DNA from: JANMDS01 sp031430575
GTDB taxonomy: Bacteria > Pseudomonadota > Gammaproteobacteria > Burkholderiales > Casimicrobiaceae
Length of the DNA: 64,000 nucleotides
Direction: 5' to 3'
Assembly (NCBI GenBank): GCA_031430575.1
Contig: JANPBT010000031.1
Location: 62,001-126,000 of the forward strand
The position numbers were made by a program, and so were the translations under genes. Below are positions 7,923 to 15,980 of this stretch, in pieces. Positions within the stretch are counted from its first letter, which is position 1, and each line of letters starts with the position of its first letter. Below the pieces are notes generated by a model. That model saw only the letters and a program-made list of their open reading frames with translations. It was not told where the DNA came from and did not search any database.

Positions 7923-8186
7923 ATGAACTCCTTCGAATTTGGCACCGCAAAGAGCGAATCCAATCGCGCGAAACACGGTATCGATTTCGATGAAGCGCAG
8001 GGTCTCTGGAGCGACCCGATGCTGCTGGAGATCCCGGCAAAAACGGACGATGAGCCGCGGTATCTGGTGATTGGGCTAATCGATGGGAAGCATTGGTCGG
8101 CCGTCATTACCTACCGAGGAGTCAATGTCCGATTGATATCCGTGCGACGCGCACGCACAGAAGAGGTGGCACTTTATGAAAGCTAA
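7923..8186 (+). CDS. brnT: BrnT-family ribonuclease toxin
   Basis: An 87-residue protein with the BrnT pattern: FEFGTAKSESNRAKHGIDFDEAQGLW, then RYLVIGLIDGKHWSAVITYRG and VRLISVRRARTEEVALYES. In the family the toxin folds like RelE and cleaves RNA. The next gene overlaps it by 11 bases and encodes the expected antitoxin. The pair is enclosed by attC-like sites at 7791-7872 and 8397-8459, so it is a mobile cassette, a common setting for stabilising toxin-antitoxin pairs in integrons. Confidence 0.9.
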   Translation: MNSFEFGTAKSESNRAKHGIDFDEAQGLWSDPMLLEIPAKTDDEPRYLVIGLIDGKHWSAVITYRGVNVRLISVRRARTEEVALYES

Positions 8187-8445
8187 AAAGTTCGAGCAAC
8201 AGTTTGAAGAGGACGTCGACATCACGGCTTCTTTGGACCTGTCCAAGGCCAAACGCGTGCTGCAAGAGCAGAAGCGGGTGAATGTCGATTTTCCAACATG
8301 GATGATTGACTCGCTTGATCGCGAAGCTAGCAAAATGGGGGTTACACGGCAGTCTGTTATCAAGGTCTGGCTGGCCGAGCGTCTTGAGGCGACCGCTTCT
8401 AACGTGCCGTTCCAACGGACGCGCGCTGGTACCGTGCACCGCTGA
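8176..8445 (+). CDS. brnA: BrnA/CopG-type ribbon-helix-helix antitoxin
   Basis: An 89-residue protein. Its N-terminal half is acidic (FEQQFEEDVDITASLDLS) and would wrap the toxin. Its C-terminal half is a ribbon-helix-helix: QKRVNVDFPTWMIDSLDREASKMGVTRQSVIKVWLAERL. It overlaps brnT by 11 bases, the usual coupling. The last codons overlap an attC-like site, so the final residues (after TASNV) are partly dictated by the recombination site. Confidence 0.88.
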   Translation: MKAKKFEQQFEEDVDITASLDLSKAKRVLQEQKRVNVDFPTWMIDSLDREASKMGVTRQSVIKVWLAERLEATASNVPFQRTRAGTVHR

Positions 8446-8459
8446 ACTCAACGTTAAAA
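8397..8459 (+). other. attC-like recombination site overlapping the brnA end
   Basis: Outer boxes TTCTAAC (8397-8403) and GTTAAAA (8453-8459) pair imperfectly. The inner arms ACGT...GTTCCAACGG and CCGCTGAACTCAACGT pair with one unpaired base on the left arm, as in attC sites. It is 63 bases long. Together with the site at 7791 it bounds a cassette of about 590 bases. Confidence 0.6.
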
Positions 8460-8752
8460 ACCTATTGCAATCGTATTGATTTTCTGGATTCCAAAAGTAA
8501 GAAGCACGGCAAAAACGTAGGCTACCGACGGATAGAAAAAAGCGTTCGCGGTATGCAACGCCCAGCGTACGCACGCGGCACGTATGAAAAAATGTCCAAA
8601 GACGCAAAACGAACCTAAGTTTTATGATGTGCTCAATGTGGCTCGGCGTGTTGCGGGCAACGCGCAGCCTCGCAGTGGATTGTTTTTTGGTTTGATACAT
8701 GGCAAGGACAACCCCGTTAGCAACGATTTCTCACTCGCCCTCTCTCTTCTTT
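8460..8752. other. Gap without a supported gene
   Basis: Short frames exist on both strands, one reaching back over brnA on the reverse strand, but none has a ribosome site or recognisable protein. No further clear attC pair was found. It may be cassette debris. Confidence 0.4.
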
Positions 8753-9184
8753 ATGCCCTTTACCTTTGACCAACACGAATTGGCCGATGCCAACGATCTA
8801 TTGGTTGTCGACGCCGGAATTGATCAGCACAATCTCAAGGAGCCCGCGTTAGCGTGCGTTCGGCCGCTGAGTGTGTTTGCGCGCGACCGTAGTGGCGAAG
8901 TTCGCGGCGGCGCAGTTGGCCGTACGTGGGGCGAATGCTGCGAGCTCCAGCAGCTTTGGGTCGCTGAATCCGAGCGCGGCTGCGGCATTGGCGCAGCGTT
9001 AACGCAACGATTCGAAGCTGAAGCCAAGCAGCGCGGCTGCCGCATCGTTTATTTAGATACGTTCACTTTTCAAGCGCCCCACTTCTACGAAAAGCAAGGC
9101 TACCGCGTGGTACTTGAAACGCGAGGCTTCGGTAAAGGCATCGCCAAGTACACGATGCAGAAAACACTTCATCTGGCGGGTTAA
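8753..9184 (+). CDS. GNAT-family N-acetyltransferase
   Basis: From ATG at 8753 the protein has 143 residues: MPFTFDQHELADANDLLVVD, then a GNAT core with QLWVAESERGCGIGAALTQRFEAEAKQRGC (motif A, acetyl-CoA loop around R-G-x-G-I-G) and VYLDTFTFQAPHFYEKQGYRVV (motif B). An upstream GTG/ATG would add 18 residues with no family similarity, so I prefer the internal ATG. It lies just after the integron cassettes and before the first repeat pair on the right side. The substrate is unknown. Confidence 0.85.
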   Translation: MPFTFDQHELADANDLLVVDAGIDQHNLKEPALACVRPLSVFARDRSGEVRGGAVGRTWGECCELQQLWVAESERGCGIGAALTQRFEAEAKQRGCRIVYLDTFTFQAPHFYEKQGYRVVLETRGFGKGIAKYTMQKTLHLAG

Positions 9185-9292
9185 GTCGGCTGCCTCGCGG
9201 GGTCAGATCGTTTTTGTGATCACGCGGGTTTGCCGGACGACGGTGGTTACCAAGAGCCGAAATCGCAATCAACTTCGCTGAAAATAATCAAT

Positions 9293-9345
9293 AACCTGCG
9301 GCGCAGATTGAGTGCAAAAAAAAGGCCAAATCTGCGCCGCAGGTA
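9293..9345. repeat. Inverted pair of CTGCGGCGCAG repeats
   Basis: Forward copy 9293-9308 (AACCTGCGGCGCAGATT, one base off at the edge) and reverse copy 9330-9345, 21 bases apart, facing each other between the acetyltransferase and the MFS transporter. It marks the right border of the repeat-free accessory region. Confidence 0.9.
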
Positions 9346-9379
9346 GCGTCGTTTACGCTGCCCACGGCATAATCCGCGC

Positions 9380-10657
9380 ATGAAAACTTGGATCTCCCGC
9401 TTAACCGGCGCGCAGCCCGGTGAATTGGCCGCGTGTTTGTGGTCGTTCATTTACTTCTTCTTTTTGCTTGCTGGGTACTACGTGCTGCGCCCGATTCGCG
9501 ATGAAATGGCGGTGCAGGTGGGGCAAAAGCATTTGCATGAATTGTTCACCACCGTATTTATCTGCACGCTGGCGCTGATTCCGATTTTTGGATGGCTCAA
9601 TAAGACCTTTCCCCGACGCACGATGCTGCCCTGGCTTTACGCGTTTTTTGTAGCCAATCTGGTTGGGTTTTATGGGCTCATGCAAACCCCAAGCGATTTG
9701 CTGGCGCGCGCGTTTTTTGTGTGGGTACTCGTTTTCAATTTGTTTGCCGTCTCGGTCTTTTGGAGCTTGATGGCTGATTTATTTGATACGGAGCAAGCTA
9801 AGCGGCTCTATGGCTTTATTGCCGCCGGGGGCACGATTGGCGGGTTGACAGGGCCTACGATCACCGCGCTGCTCGTGAAATCATTGGGCACCCGTGGGCT
9901 CATGTTGCTGGCAGCGGGCATGCTTTCGGTTTGCATTCTCGCGATCATTCAGTTGCGCCGGGTCGCGCCAGCGAAGGCAATTTCGGCAACCGCAGTCGAT
10001 GAAAAAGCCGAGCGCCCAACGACGATTTGGCAAGGCTTAATCGATATTGGGCGCTCGCCTTATTTGCTGGGTATTTGCGCGTTTATGTTTTTGTATTCAC
10101 TGCTTTCCACCGCGCTCTACTTTCAGCAAACAGAGCTTTTGCCAAAAGCGATTACCGATAGCAAAGAGCGCGTGCAGATGCTGGCGCAAGTCGATCTCGC
10201 GGTGAATGTCGTTACCCTCGCGATTCAGTTTTTTGCGTTTGGCGCGCTGATTCGTAAGCTTGGCGTCGCGATGATGTTGCTGGCGATGCCTGTTGTTTCG
10301 TTTTTTGGTTTCGGCGCACTAGCGCTGGCGCCGACCTTGACGACCTTGGTGATTTTCGGTGTGATGCGCCGTGCAGGTGAATATGCGGTGAGTAAGCCCG
10401 CACGGGAAACGCTTTACAACGTGCTCACGCCTGCCCAAAAATACACCGCTAAAAATATCATCGACACCGCTGTGCATCGCGGCGGCGATACGCTGGCGTC
10501 GTGGATGTTTCAGGGCGTCAAAAGTGCGGGCTTGAGCTTGGCGCAGATGGCGTGGCTCGCGGTGCCGATTGCGGGTGTGTGGGCCGCGTGTTCGTATGTG
10601 TTGGGGCGCGAGGCCGAGCGCAGGCAGGCTACGGAAAAAACAGTGGAAAAAGCGTAA
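9380..10657 (+). CDS. MFS / Npt-type nucleotide transporter-like membrane protein
   Basis: A 425-residue protein with about twelve hydrophobic segments. It begins with SRLTGAQPGELAACLWSFIYFFFLLAGYYVLRPIRDEM, the start shared by major-facilitator proteins related to ADP/ATP (Npt1/Npt2) carriers. Further marks are FWSLMADLFDTEQAKRLYGFIAAGGTIGGLTGP and a late VMRRAGEYAVSKPARETLYNVLTP. In free-living Proteobacteria these relatives have no firmly assigned substrate, so nucleotide exchange should not be assumed. The gene stands alone and converges on the sugar ABC operon; a repeat copy follows the stop by one base. Confidence 0.8.
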   Translation: MKTWISRLTGAQPGELAACLWSFIYFFFLLAGYYVLRPIRDEMAVQVGQKHLHELFTTVFICTLALIPIFGWLNKTFPRRTMLPWLYAFFVANLVGFYGLMQTPSDLLARAFFVWVLVFNLFAVSVFWSLMADLFDTEQAKRLYGFIAAGGTIGGLTGPTITALLVKSLGTRGLMLLAAGMLSVCILAIIQLRRVAPAKAISATAVDEKAERPTTIWQGLIDIGRSPYLLGICAFMFLYSLLSTALYFQQTELLPKAITDSKERVQMLAQVDLAVNVVTLAIQFFAFGALIRKLGVAMMLLAMPVVSFFGFGALALAPTLTTLVIFGVMRRAGEYAVSKPARETLYNVLTPAQKYTAKNIIDTAVHRGGDTLASWMFQGVKSAGLSLAQMAWLAVPIAGVWAACSYVLGREAERRQATEKTVEKA

Positions 10658-10673
10658 ATCTGCGCCGCAGGTA
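10658..10673 (-). repeat. CTGCGGCGCAG repeat, between convergent genes
   Basis: Perfect reverse copy starting at the base after the transporter stop, in the 32-base gap between two convergent genes. Confidence 0.95.
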
Positions 10674-10689
10674 TTGCAGATTTACGCGC

Positions 10690-11535
10690 TTAACTTTTCA
10701 CTGCACCGGCCGTCAGTCCCGCAATAAATTGCTTTGCTGCCAAGAGCGTTACGATCAAAGGCGGCAACGCGATTAAGCTCGCCAGCGCCATGACTTTGCC
10801 CCAATCGACGCCCATATCGGTAATGAAAAGTGAGGCGGCGACGGGCAATGTGCGCGTGCTCCGATCAGTGAGCACTAGCGCGAGAATGAATTCATTCCAA
10901 GCGATCCGAAAAGTAAAAATCGCCGCAGCAGCCAGCCCAGGGCGCAATAGCGGCACGACGATGCGGAAGAAAGTCTCCACCGGGCCGCAGCCATCAATCG
11001 CAGCAGACTCTTCCAGCTCGATGGGCAGTTGCAGCACGAAACCATAGAGCAGCCATAGCGTGAACGGTAAATTCACCGCGACGTAGAGCAGTATCAATCC
11101 ACCCAGTGAATTGACAAGCCCGGTTGCATTCCACAACATAAAGACCGGCACTGCGAGCACGGCCAAAGGCACGGTGCGCAGCAAGAGCGAGGTGTAGGCA
11201 AAAGTTTTGCGGGCGGGGAAGGTGAAGCGGGCGAGACCGTAGGCGGCCATCGTGCCGAGCACGAGCGTGATGACGGTGGCGACCACGCCGACGATGAGGC
11301 TATTGATGAGATAGCGGGAGAAATTATTCCCTTGCAAAACATCGCGATAATTTTCTAATGTGGGCGCGAAGAAAAAGCTCAAGCCAACGTTAAACGTCTG
11401 CGCCTGCGTTTTGAATGAAGTCGCGAGCATGACCAAAATCGGGCCGACGCAAAAAAGCGCGAGTAGGGTTAACGCGAAATATTGATATACCTGCGGCGCA
11501 GTTTTTGATGCTTTTTGAGTGGGCTTTGCGTTCAT
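10690..11535 (-). CDS. Sugar ABC transporter permease, MalG/UgpE type
   Basis: A 281-residue inner-membrane protein with six hydrophobic segments and the EAA loop EESAAIDGCGPVETFFRIVVPLL (about residues 180-205) that contacts the ATPase. It ends in LPPLIVTLLAAKQFIAGLTAGAVKS, typical of carbohydrate permeases of the CUT1 group. It is the last gene of the operon lactonase, cytochrome b561-like, binding protein, permease 1, permease 2. No ATPase is encoded here, so a shared MsmX/UgpC-like ATPase elsewhere is needed. Near the N-terminus (residues 10-18) a repeat copy is read as KTAPQVYQY. Confidence 0.92.
   Translation of the reverse strand: MNAKPTQKASKTAPQVYQYFALTLLALFCVGPILVMLATSFKTQAQTFNVGLSFFFAPTLENYRDVLQGNNFSRYLINSLIVGVVATVITLVLGTMAAYGLARFTFPARKTFAYTSLLLRTVPLAVLAVPVFMLWNATGLVNSLGGLILLYVAVNLPFTLWLLYGFVLQLPIELEESAAIDGCGPVETFFRIVVPLLRPGLAAAAIFTFRIAWNEFILALVLTDRSTRTLPVAASLFITDMGVDWGKVMALASLIALPPLIVTLLAAKQFIAGLTAGAVKS
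11488..11503 (+). repeat. CTGCGGCGCAG repeat inside the MalG-type permease gene
   Basis: Forward on the plus strand, so reversed relative to the gene. Read as T-A-P-Q-V in the cytoplasmic N-terminal tail. Confidence 0.95.
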
Positions 11536-12413
11536 CTTGCCACCGGATCGCGCAATGGGTTAGACAAGCGCAGCGCCATATAGGAAAGCCCGGCGACAAC
11601 GATCAACAGCAAGACCGAGATCGCAGATGCTGCGCCCAGCTTTTGCCCGATAAAGGCCGTTTTATAGATGTGCAGCGAGAGCACCTCGGTGGAATCGCCA
11701 GGGCCGCCAAAGGTCAAAATGTAAATCACCTCCAACACGCGGAAGGCATCAATGAGGCGCATTACAAGAGTGATCGCCAGCACGTGCGCAATCATCGGCA
11801 GCTTAACTTTGGTGATGATCTGGCGCGTGCTTGCGCCATCGATACGCGCTGCCTCGACCACGCTGGAATCAACGCCGGCCAAGCCCGCCATGACCATGAT
11901 GAATACGAAGGGTGTCCACTGCCAAATATCAGAAATAATGATCGCGGCGAAGGCGAGTGTTTCGTCAGCCAGCCAGCCTTTTGGTGCAATGCTAAACGCA
12001 CCGAGTACCGCGTTGACCAAGCCAAATTGCGAGTCAAACAAGTAGCGCCAGGTGAGCCCAACCGCAATTGGCGCGATCATCATCGGCAACACAAAAAGCG
12101 TGCGAAAAAAAGTGGTGCCGCGCACCGAGCGCTCTAGCACCAGCGCAAGCACGATGCCCAGCACCATTTCGATACTCACCGAGACGAATGCAAATTTAAG
12201 CGTAGTCCACAATGAGCGCCAGACTGCGGGATCTTTAATCGCATCGACAAACGCTGAGATACCGACCCATTTCGCTTCGCTCCACGGCGTGCCCATGCTC
12301 CAATCAAAAAAACCTAAACGCACCGCCGCGAGCACTGGCAACAAGCAGCCAGCGGCCATGAGCAGCGCAGCGGGTGCGATAAAAATCCAAGGCGTGGAGC
12401 GAGCGTGGCGCAT
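11532..12413 (-). CDS. Sugar ABC transporter permease, MalF/UgpA type
   Basis: From ATG at 12413 the protein has 293 residues (a TTG six codons earlier is possible). It has six membrane segments, starting with PWIFIAPAALLMAAGCLLPVLAAV. The EAA loop is VVEAARIDGASTRQIITKVKLPMIAHV (about residue 190) and is followed by LTFGGPGDSTEVLSLHIYKTAF, a signature of CUT1 MalF-like permeases. The stop overlaps the MalG-type gene by 4 bases. A divergent repeat pair separates it from the upstream binding-protein gene. Confidence 0.92.
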   Translation of the reverse strand: MRHARSTPWIFIAPAALLMAAGCLLPVLAAVRLGFFDWSMGTPWSEAKWVGISAFVDAIKDPAVWRSLWTTLKFAFVSVSIEMVLGIVLALVLERSVRGTTFFRTLFVLPMMIAPIAVGLTWRYLFDSQFGLVNAVLGAFSIAPKGWLADETLAFAAIIISDIWQWTPFVFIMVMAGLAGVDSSVVEAARIDGASTRQIITKVKLPMIAHVLAITLVMRLIDAFRVLEVIYILTFGGPGDSTEVLSLHIYKTAFIGQKLGAASAISVLLLIVVAGLSYMALRLSNPLRDPVAR

Positions 12414-12442
12414 GCGATTACTCGGGGTCAAACGTTATAAAA

Positions 12443-12488
12443 AACTGCGCCGCAGGTATTTCATTATGCAAATACCTGCGGCGCAGTT
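12443..12488. repeat. Inverted pair of CTGCGGCGCAG repeats, tail-to-tail
   Basis: Reverse copy 12443-12458 and forward copy 12473-12488, 14 bases apart. This is the only pair with the GGTA/TACC ends facing inward. It lies within an operon, between the binding-protein stop and the permease start, where a hairpin could lower downstream expression. Confidence 0.9.
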
Positions 12489-12499
12489 TTGGGTGCAAT

Positions 12500-13843
12500 T
12501 TAGGCTTTTAAGTAGCCGCCTTTTTGCATGATGCCGGTAATTTTTGGCACCAAATCATCGAGTGCTTGCTTTGGTGTTTTCTTACCGGTGAGCGCTTCTG
12601 ATACGCCTACGCCGAGGGCTTGAATGTTGATTTCATCCCACTCCGCAATGATCGGGCGCCAATCGGGGTCTACATATTTCAGCGCATCTTTCAAAACTGC
12701 GAAATCGGGGAATTGCTTCAAGATGTCGGCGTTGTTAATCGTGCTCATGCGCGTTGGGCCACCACCGGCTTGCACTACTTTAATATCTTGCGCCTTTGAA
12801 GTCAGCCATTGCATCATTAAAAATGCAGCCTCTTTATTTTTTGCATTGCGTGGAATGCATAGCCCAAGCCCGCCAGATTGTGAAGCATGCTTCACGCCTT
12901 TTGGGTGCAACGCATAGCCGACTTTACCTGCAATTTTTGACTTCGATGTGTCGTTCACAATACCCATGATGAGCGTGGAATCGAGATACATCGCAGCTTG
13001 ACCTTGCAGGAACGTATTGTTCATTTCGCCCTGACCAAAAGCGGGAATTCCCACCGGGCCCGTATCGACGACTTCTTTCAAAAAGGTGAGCGCATCGATG
13101 CCCTGCTGCTTATTGAACGTTAGATTCCAATTTTCGTCGAACACTTCACCGCCCAGCGGGTTTAAGTGCAAGAGCCAAGCGTGTACGCATTGGTGCCCGG
13201 CTTGGCCGCGTGAAGTGAGCGCGCCGATGCCTTCCTTTGCTTTGATTGGTGCGAGGAGCTTTTGAAATTCGGTGTAGTCTGTGGGTGGCTTCAAGCCATG
13301 TTTTTCAAAAATATCCTTGCGGTACGCGAGCACGCTGGTTTCTGCGCCGTAAGGTAGACCGTAAAGTTTTGCATTCGGCCCGGGCAAGTAGCCTTTACGA
13401 CCACCGACTAAGCCAAGATTTTCAAGATAGCCTTTTACGATGTCGCCCATATCGTAATTTGGGTCGGCCAGCGCCGGGTTTTTGAAATATGGTTCAAGCT
13501 CAACAATTAAATTTTTCTTAACGTATTCGCTCTTCCACATGACCACATACGAGGCCAAATCATAGTCGCCTTGCGGCTTGGCCATTTCGAGCAGTTGCTT
13601 ATCTTTCATGCGTGGAATCGCAAGCTTGTCGAGCTCAACTTTAATGCCCGTTTCCGCCGTAAATTCGGGGATGAGCTTGGTCATCGCATCGTATTGCGAG
13701 TGCGCGGGAATGCTCAATACCAGCGTGGTGCCGCGATACTTGCCGTAGCGGTCTTGCGCGAATACGCCTTTGATTAAAGGGAATTGCCCAGCGGTGAGAA
13801 TGCCTGCAATGCCAGCTGTTTTAAGTACGTCACGACGTTTCAT
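12500..13843 (-). CDS. Extracellular sugar-binding protein of an ABC transporter
   Basis: A 447-residue family-1 solute-binding protein with a twin-arginine-like leader (MKRRDVLKTAGIAGILTAG). Typical parts are TTLVLSIPAHSQYDAMTKLIPEFTAETGIKVEL, YGLPYGAETSVLAYRKDIFEKHGLKPPTDYTEF, and FLQGQAAMYLDSTLIMG, and it ends in GIMQKGGYLKA. A strong AGGAGG site precedes the ATG. In the periplasm it would deliver a carbohydrate to the two permeases downstream. The neighbouring lactonase hints at a sugar oxidised to a lactone. The gene itself carries no repeat copy. Confidence 0.92.
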   Translation of the reverse strand: MKRRDVLKTAGIAGILTAGQFPLIKGVFAQDRYGKYRGTTLVLSIPAHSQYDAMTKLIPEFTAETGIKVELDKLAIPRMKDKQLLEMAKPQGDYDLASYVVMWKSEYVKKNLIVELEPYFKNPALADPNYDMGDIVKGYLENLGLVGGRKGYLPGPNAKLYGLPYGAETSVLAYRKDIFEKHGLKPPTDYTEFQKLLAPIKAKEGIGALTSRGQAGHQCVHAWLLHLNPLGGEVFDENWNLTFNKQQGIDALTFLKEVVDTGPVGIPAFGQGEMNNTFLQGQAAMYLDSTLIMGIVNDTSKSKIAGKVGYALHPKGVKHASQSGGLGLCIPRNAKNKEAAFLMMQWLTSKAQDIKVVQAGGGPTRMSTINNADILKQFPDFAVLKDALKYVDPDWRPIIAEWDEINIQALGVGVSEALTGKKTPKQALDDLVPKITGIMQKGGYLKA

Positions 13844-13879
13844 AACTATTGCCTCCTATTGTGTAATCATACTATCATA

Positions 13880-14605
13880 TTATCTTAGATCGCGCGACCT
13901 GCGTATACCAATACCGATTGGTGCTGCAGCATCCGCTGCATTTCCGGGGTGGGCTGCGTCGATACCCCAAATCGCCTGATAAGTATCAATGCAACGCCCA
14001 GTGCGTTGCCAACGCAGCGCAAGCGCGGCGAGCCCGATCCACCAAATGCCCAAAGAAAGCGGCATCCAGCGTGGCGCATCGGAAATGATGAGGCCGAGGG
14101 CGATCGTGAAAAACGCAGTCAGGAGCGCTAGCCAGCCCAATGATTTATGGGTGCGCTCAAAAAATATGCGCCACGGCGTCATGTCGTAGTGATCCCCGCG
14201 CATCGCCGCATCGGTCGGCCCACCCTTGCTGCCGCGAAAAAGTGCATGAACGACTTGCGCCACCACTGCAATCAAAATCGCGTAGCCCAGCGTTTGATGC
14301 AGGCCAGCCGCGCGTGATGATTTCGCGGCTACCTGCGGCGCAGCGGTGTAGATCAGCCCGATGCCAACTACGGTGAGTGCGAGCGCGCTCCACTGAAAAA
14401 AGCGATGACCATGCCACCAAAATTTGCTGTCGATCTTATCGGGGAATGCTTGCTTCGGTGCAATTTTCCAATAGCGTGCGAGTAAGATTCCCAGTGGCGC
14501 GCAAACGCCCCAAGCCATGACCATCAAGCGCCCATGCCACGCCACCGCATCGGCGATTTGATGATGAGCCACCCCAGAAAGCGGCTGCATGAGCCACTCG
14601 ATCAC
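13880..14605 (-). CDS. Cytochrome b561 domain-containing membrane protein
   Basis: A 241-residue protein with five or six hydrophobic segments. Conserved histidines occur in VAWHGRLMVMAWGVCAPLGILLAR, WWHGHRFFQW, GLHQTLGYAIL and ERTHKSLGWLALL, the paired heme ligands of eukaryote-type b561 proteins. It starts with GTG at 14605, overlapping the lactonase stop by 4 bases, so the two are coupled. It likely moves electrons across the membrane for the sugar-oxidation operon, but the donor is unknown. A repeat copy is read as AAPQVAAKS in a loop (about residues 92-100). Confidence 0.85.
   Translation of the reverse strand: MIEWLMQPLSGVAHHQIADAVAWHGRLMVMAWGVCAPLGILLARYWKIAPKQAFPDKIDSKFWWHGHRFFQWSALALTVVGIGLIYTAAPQVAAKSSRAAGLHQTLGYAILIAVVAQVVHALFRGSKGGPTDAAMRGDHYDMTPWRIFFERTHKSLGWLALLTAFFTIALGLIISDAPRWMPLSLGIWWIGLAALALRWQRTGRCIDTYQAIWGIDAAHPGNAADAAAPIGIGIRRSRDLR
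14330..14345 (+). repeat. CTGCGGCGCAG repeat inside the cytochrome b561-like gene
   Basis: TACCTGCGGCGCAGCG; one flank is degraded. Read as A-A-P-Q-V-A in a loop between membrane segments. Confidence 0.85.
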
Positions 14606-15534
14606 CGGAGCGCTGCCCCGCGCGTGAGCGTTTTGATGCGATAAAGCGAGGTCGAAGCCACGATGAAAAGCGCGCTTCCGTCGCGTCCGCCAAACGTTAA
14701 ATTCCCTACTTTTTCTGGCACCAAAATTTTGCCAATGCGCTCTCCATTTGGCGCATAAATCTGCACACTATCTTCGCTACTCACAAATAGATTTCCAGCG
14801 ACATCGAGGCGAAATCCATCGGGCAAGCCCGGTGAAATGTCGGCGAAAACGCGCGCGTTGGAAAGCGTTGTGCCGAGCACATCAAACGCCATCAGGCGAT
14901 GAAATCCTTTTTCTTTCAAGATCACCGCAGAAGTATCAGAGACATATAGCGTTTTTTCATCCAACGAAAACGCTAAGCCATTGGGGTGAATCAGCGCATC
15001 GGTTGCGGCGGTGAGCGTTTGCGTTCTCGGGTCAAAACAAAATACGAAGCACGCACTTTGCTCTTGCTCGGCTTGATACCCTTCGTGGTTGGACAATATT
15101 CCGTAAGGTGGGTCGGTAAACCAGATCGTGCCGTCGGAGCGCACCACAATATCGTTAGGCGAATTGAGTCTTTTGCCCAAATACTGATTAACCACTATCG
15201 AATCAGCAGAAATCTGCGCCGCAGGTATTCCGTTTGCTGCGGGGGTACGCAAAATTGCGCGCAAACCATGCGAGCAGTGCAGCAAATCGCCGTTTAAATC
15301 GAGCGTGTGACCATTGGTAAATTCCACTTTTTCGCGCCACACTGAAAGCCCATCGGCAGCACTCCAGCGCAGCATACGATTGTTTGGTATGTCGCTCCAC
15401 AGCAGTGATTGGTCGCCAGCAATCCATACTGGCCCTTCACTCCAAATCGCGCCAGTGGCAAGCTGCTCCATGCGCGCATCGGGCGCAATGAGTAAAGAAA
15501 ATGCGGACGAATCTGGTAGGAGGTGCGGCGCCAT
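14602..15534 (-). CDS. SMP-30/gluconolactonase family protein
   Basis: A 310-residue six-bladed beta-propeller protein: ATGAIWSEGPVWIAGDQSLLWSDIPNNRMLRW carries the metal-binding Glu and the W-x-D pattern, LNSPNDIVVRSDGTIWFTDPPYGI holds the N-D metal ligand pair, and LIHPNGLAFSLDEKTLYVSDTS and LPDGFRLDVAGNLFVSSEDSV complete the propeller. The family hydrolyses sugar lactones using a divalent metal. It is the first gene of the operon with the b561-like protein and the sugar transporter. A repeat copy inserts GIPAAQISAD before VNQYLGKRLNSPND, in a surface loop. Confidence 0.92.
   Translation of the reverse strand: MAPHLLPDSSAFSLLIAPDARMEQLATGAIWSEGPVWIAGDQSLLWSDIPNNRMLRWSAADGLSVWREKVEFTNGHTLDLNGDLLHCSHGLRAILRTPAANGIPAAQISADSIVVNQYLGKRLNSPNDIVVRSDGTIWFTDPPYGILSNHEGYQAEQEQSACFVFCFDPRTQTLTAATDALIHPNGLAFSLDEKTLYVSDTSAVILKEKGFHRLMAFDVLGTTLSNARVFADISPGLPDGFRLDVAGNLFVSSEDSVQIYAPNGERIGKILVPEKVGNLTFGGRDGSALFIVASTSLYRIKTLTRGAALR
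15212..15227 (-). repeat. CTGCGGCGCAG repeat inside the lactonase gene
   Basis: Perfect copy in the coding orientation, read as I-P-A-A-Q-I. Confidence 0.95.
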
Positions 15535-15889
15535 GGGAGTAGCGGATATTACCTCACACTACGAAAAACGCCCCAAAACTAAACAATGTGGAAGCAGCAC
15601 CTTAGGCATTTCTATCCGCAAAAATTTTAGTCATTTGATACACGCGTCGCAATGGTGAATCGCGGTGCGTCCACGCGGTTAACGACGACGGGATCGGCTG
15701 CGGTAGGGAAGCGAAGGTTTACCAAGCGAGCAAAAGCGCGATGAATGCAGGAAGCGCCTGCGGGAGCCAATATAGGAGGTCTTGGTGGCGATTGTGCTGC
15801 GTCGGCGAAAAGTGTTTCGTGATCTGCCTCTGAAATATTTATAAAACTGCGATGCGATTGGCGCGTTAGTTGGTTCAAAAAAGCGCAGA

Positions 15890-15905
15890 TACCTGCGGCG
15901 CAGAT
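15890..15905 (+). repeat. CTGCGGCGCAG repeat, intergenic copy
   Basis: Perfect copy about 12 bases beyond the T-run of the livK-like terminator. Confidence 0.95.
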
Positions 15906-15917
15906 TTGACGTTTTTT

Positions 15918-15956
15918 ATAAAAAAACGCCGCCCGTATTTGCATACGGGCGGCGTT
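15918..15956 (-). terminator. Intrinsic terminator of the livK-like gene
   Basis: A 14-bp perfect stem, AACGCCGCCCGTAT with its complement at 15943-15956 and a 4-base loop, is followed on the reverse strand by a run of T residues, shortly after the gene's stop. Confidence 0.9.
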
Positions 15957-15980
15957 CTCTTTTGAAGCGATGTGGCGTAG

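Larger units (their letters stand above)
15535..15980. other. Intergenic region with a repeat copy and a terminator
   Basis: The gap holds a 105-codon reverse-strand frame (15627-15944) whose C-terminal half (SCIHRAFARLVNLRFPTAADPV and on) looks partly protein-like but has no ribosome site or recognised family and is overlapped by the livK-like terminator. I see no other gene. Confidence 0.4.

Noticed and set aside
8122..8700. A 192-residue reverse-strand gene over brnT/brnA
   Set aside because: It overlaps two recognised genes almost fully, has no ribosome site and no recognisable family.
8890..8915. A repeat copy in the acetyltransferase gene
   Set aside because: Only GCGGCGCAGTT matches and the reading RGGAVG is natural in the GNAT fold.
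15627..15944. A 105-residue reverse-strand protein
   Set aside because: It overlaps the livK-like terminator and a repeat copy and has no ribosome site; kept only as a weak possibility in the gap description.
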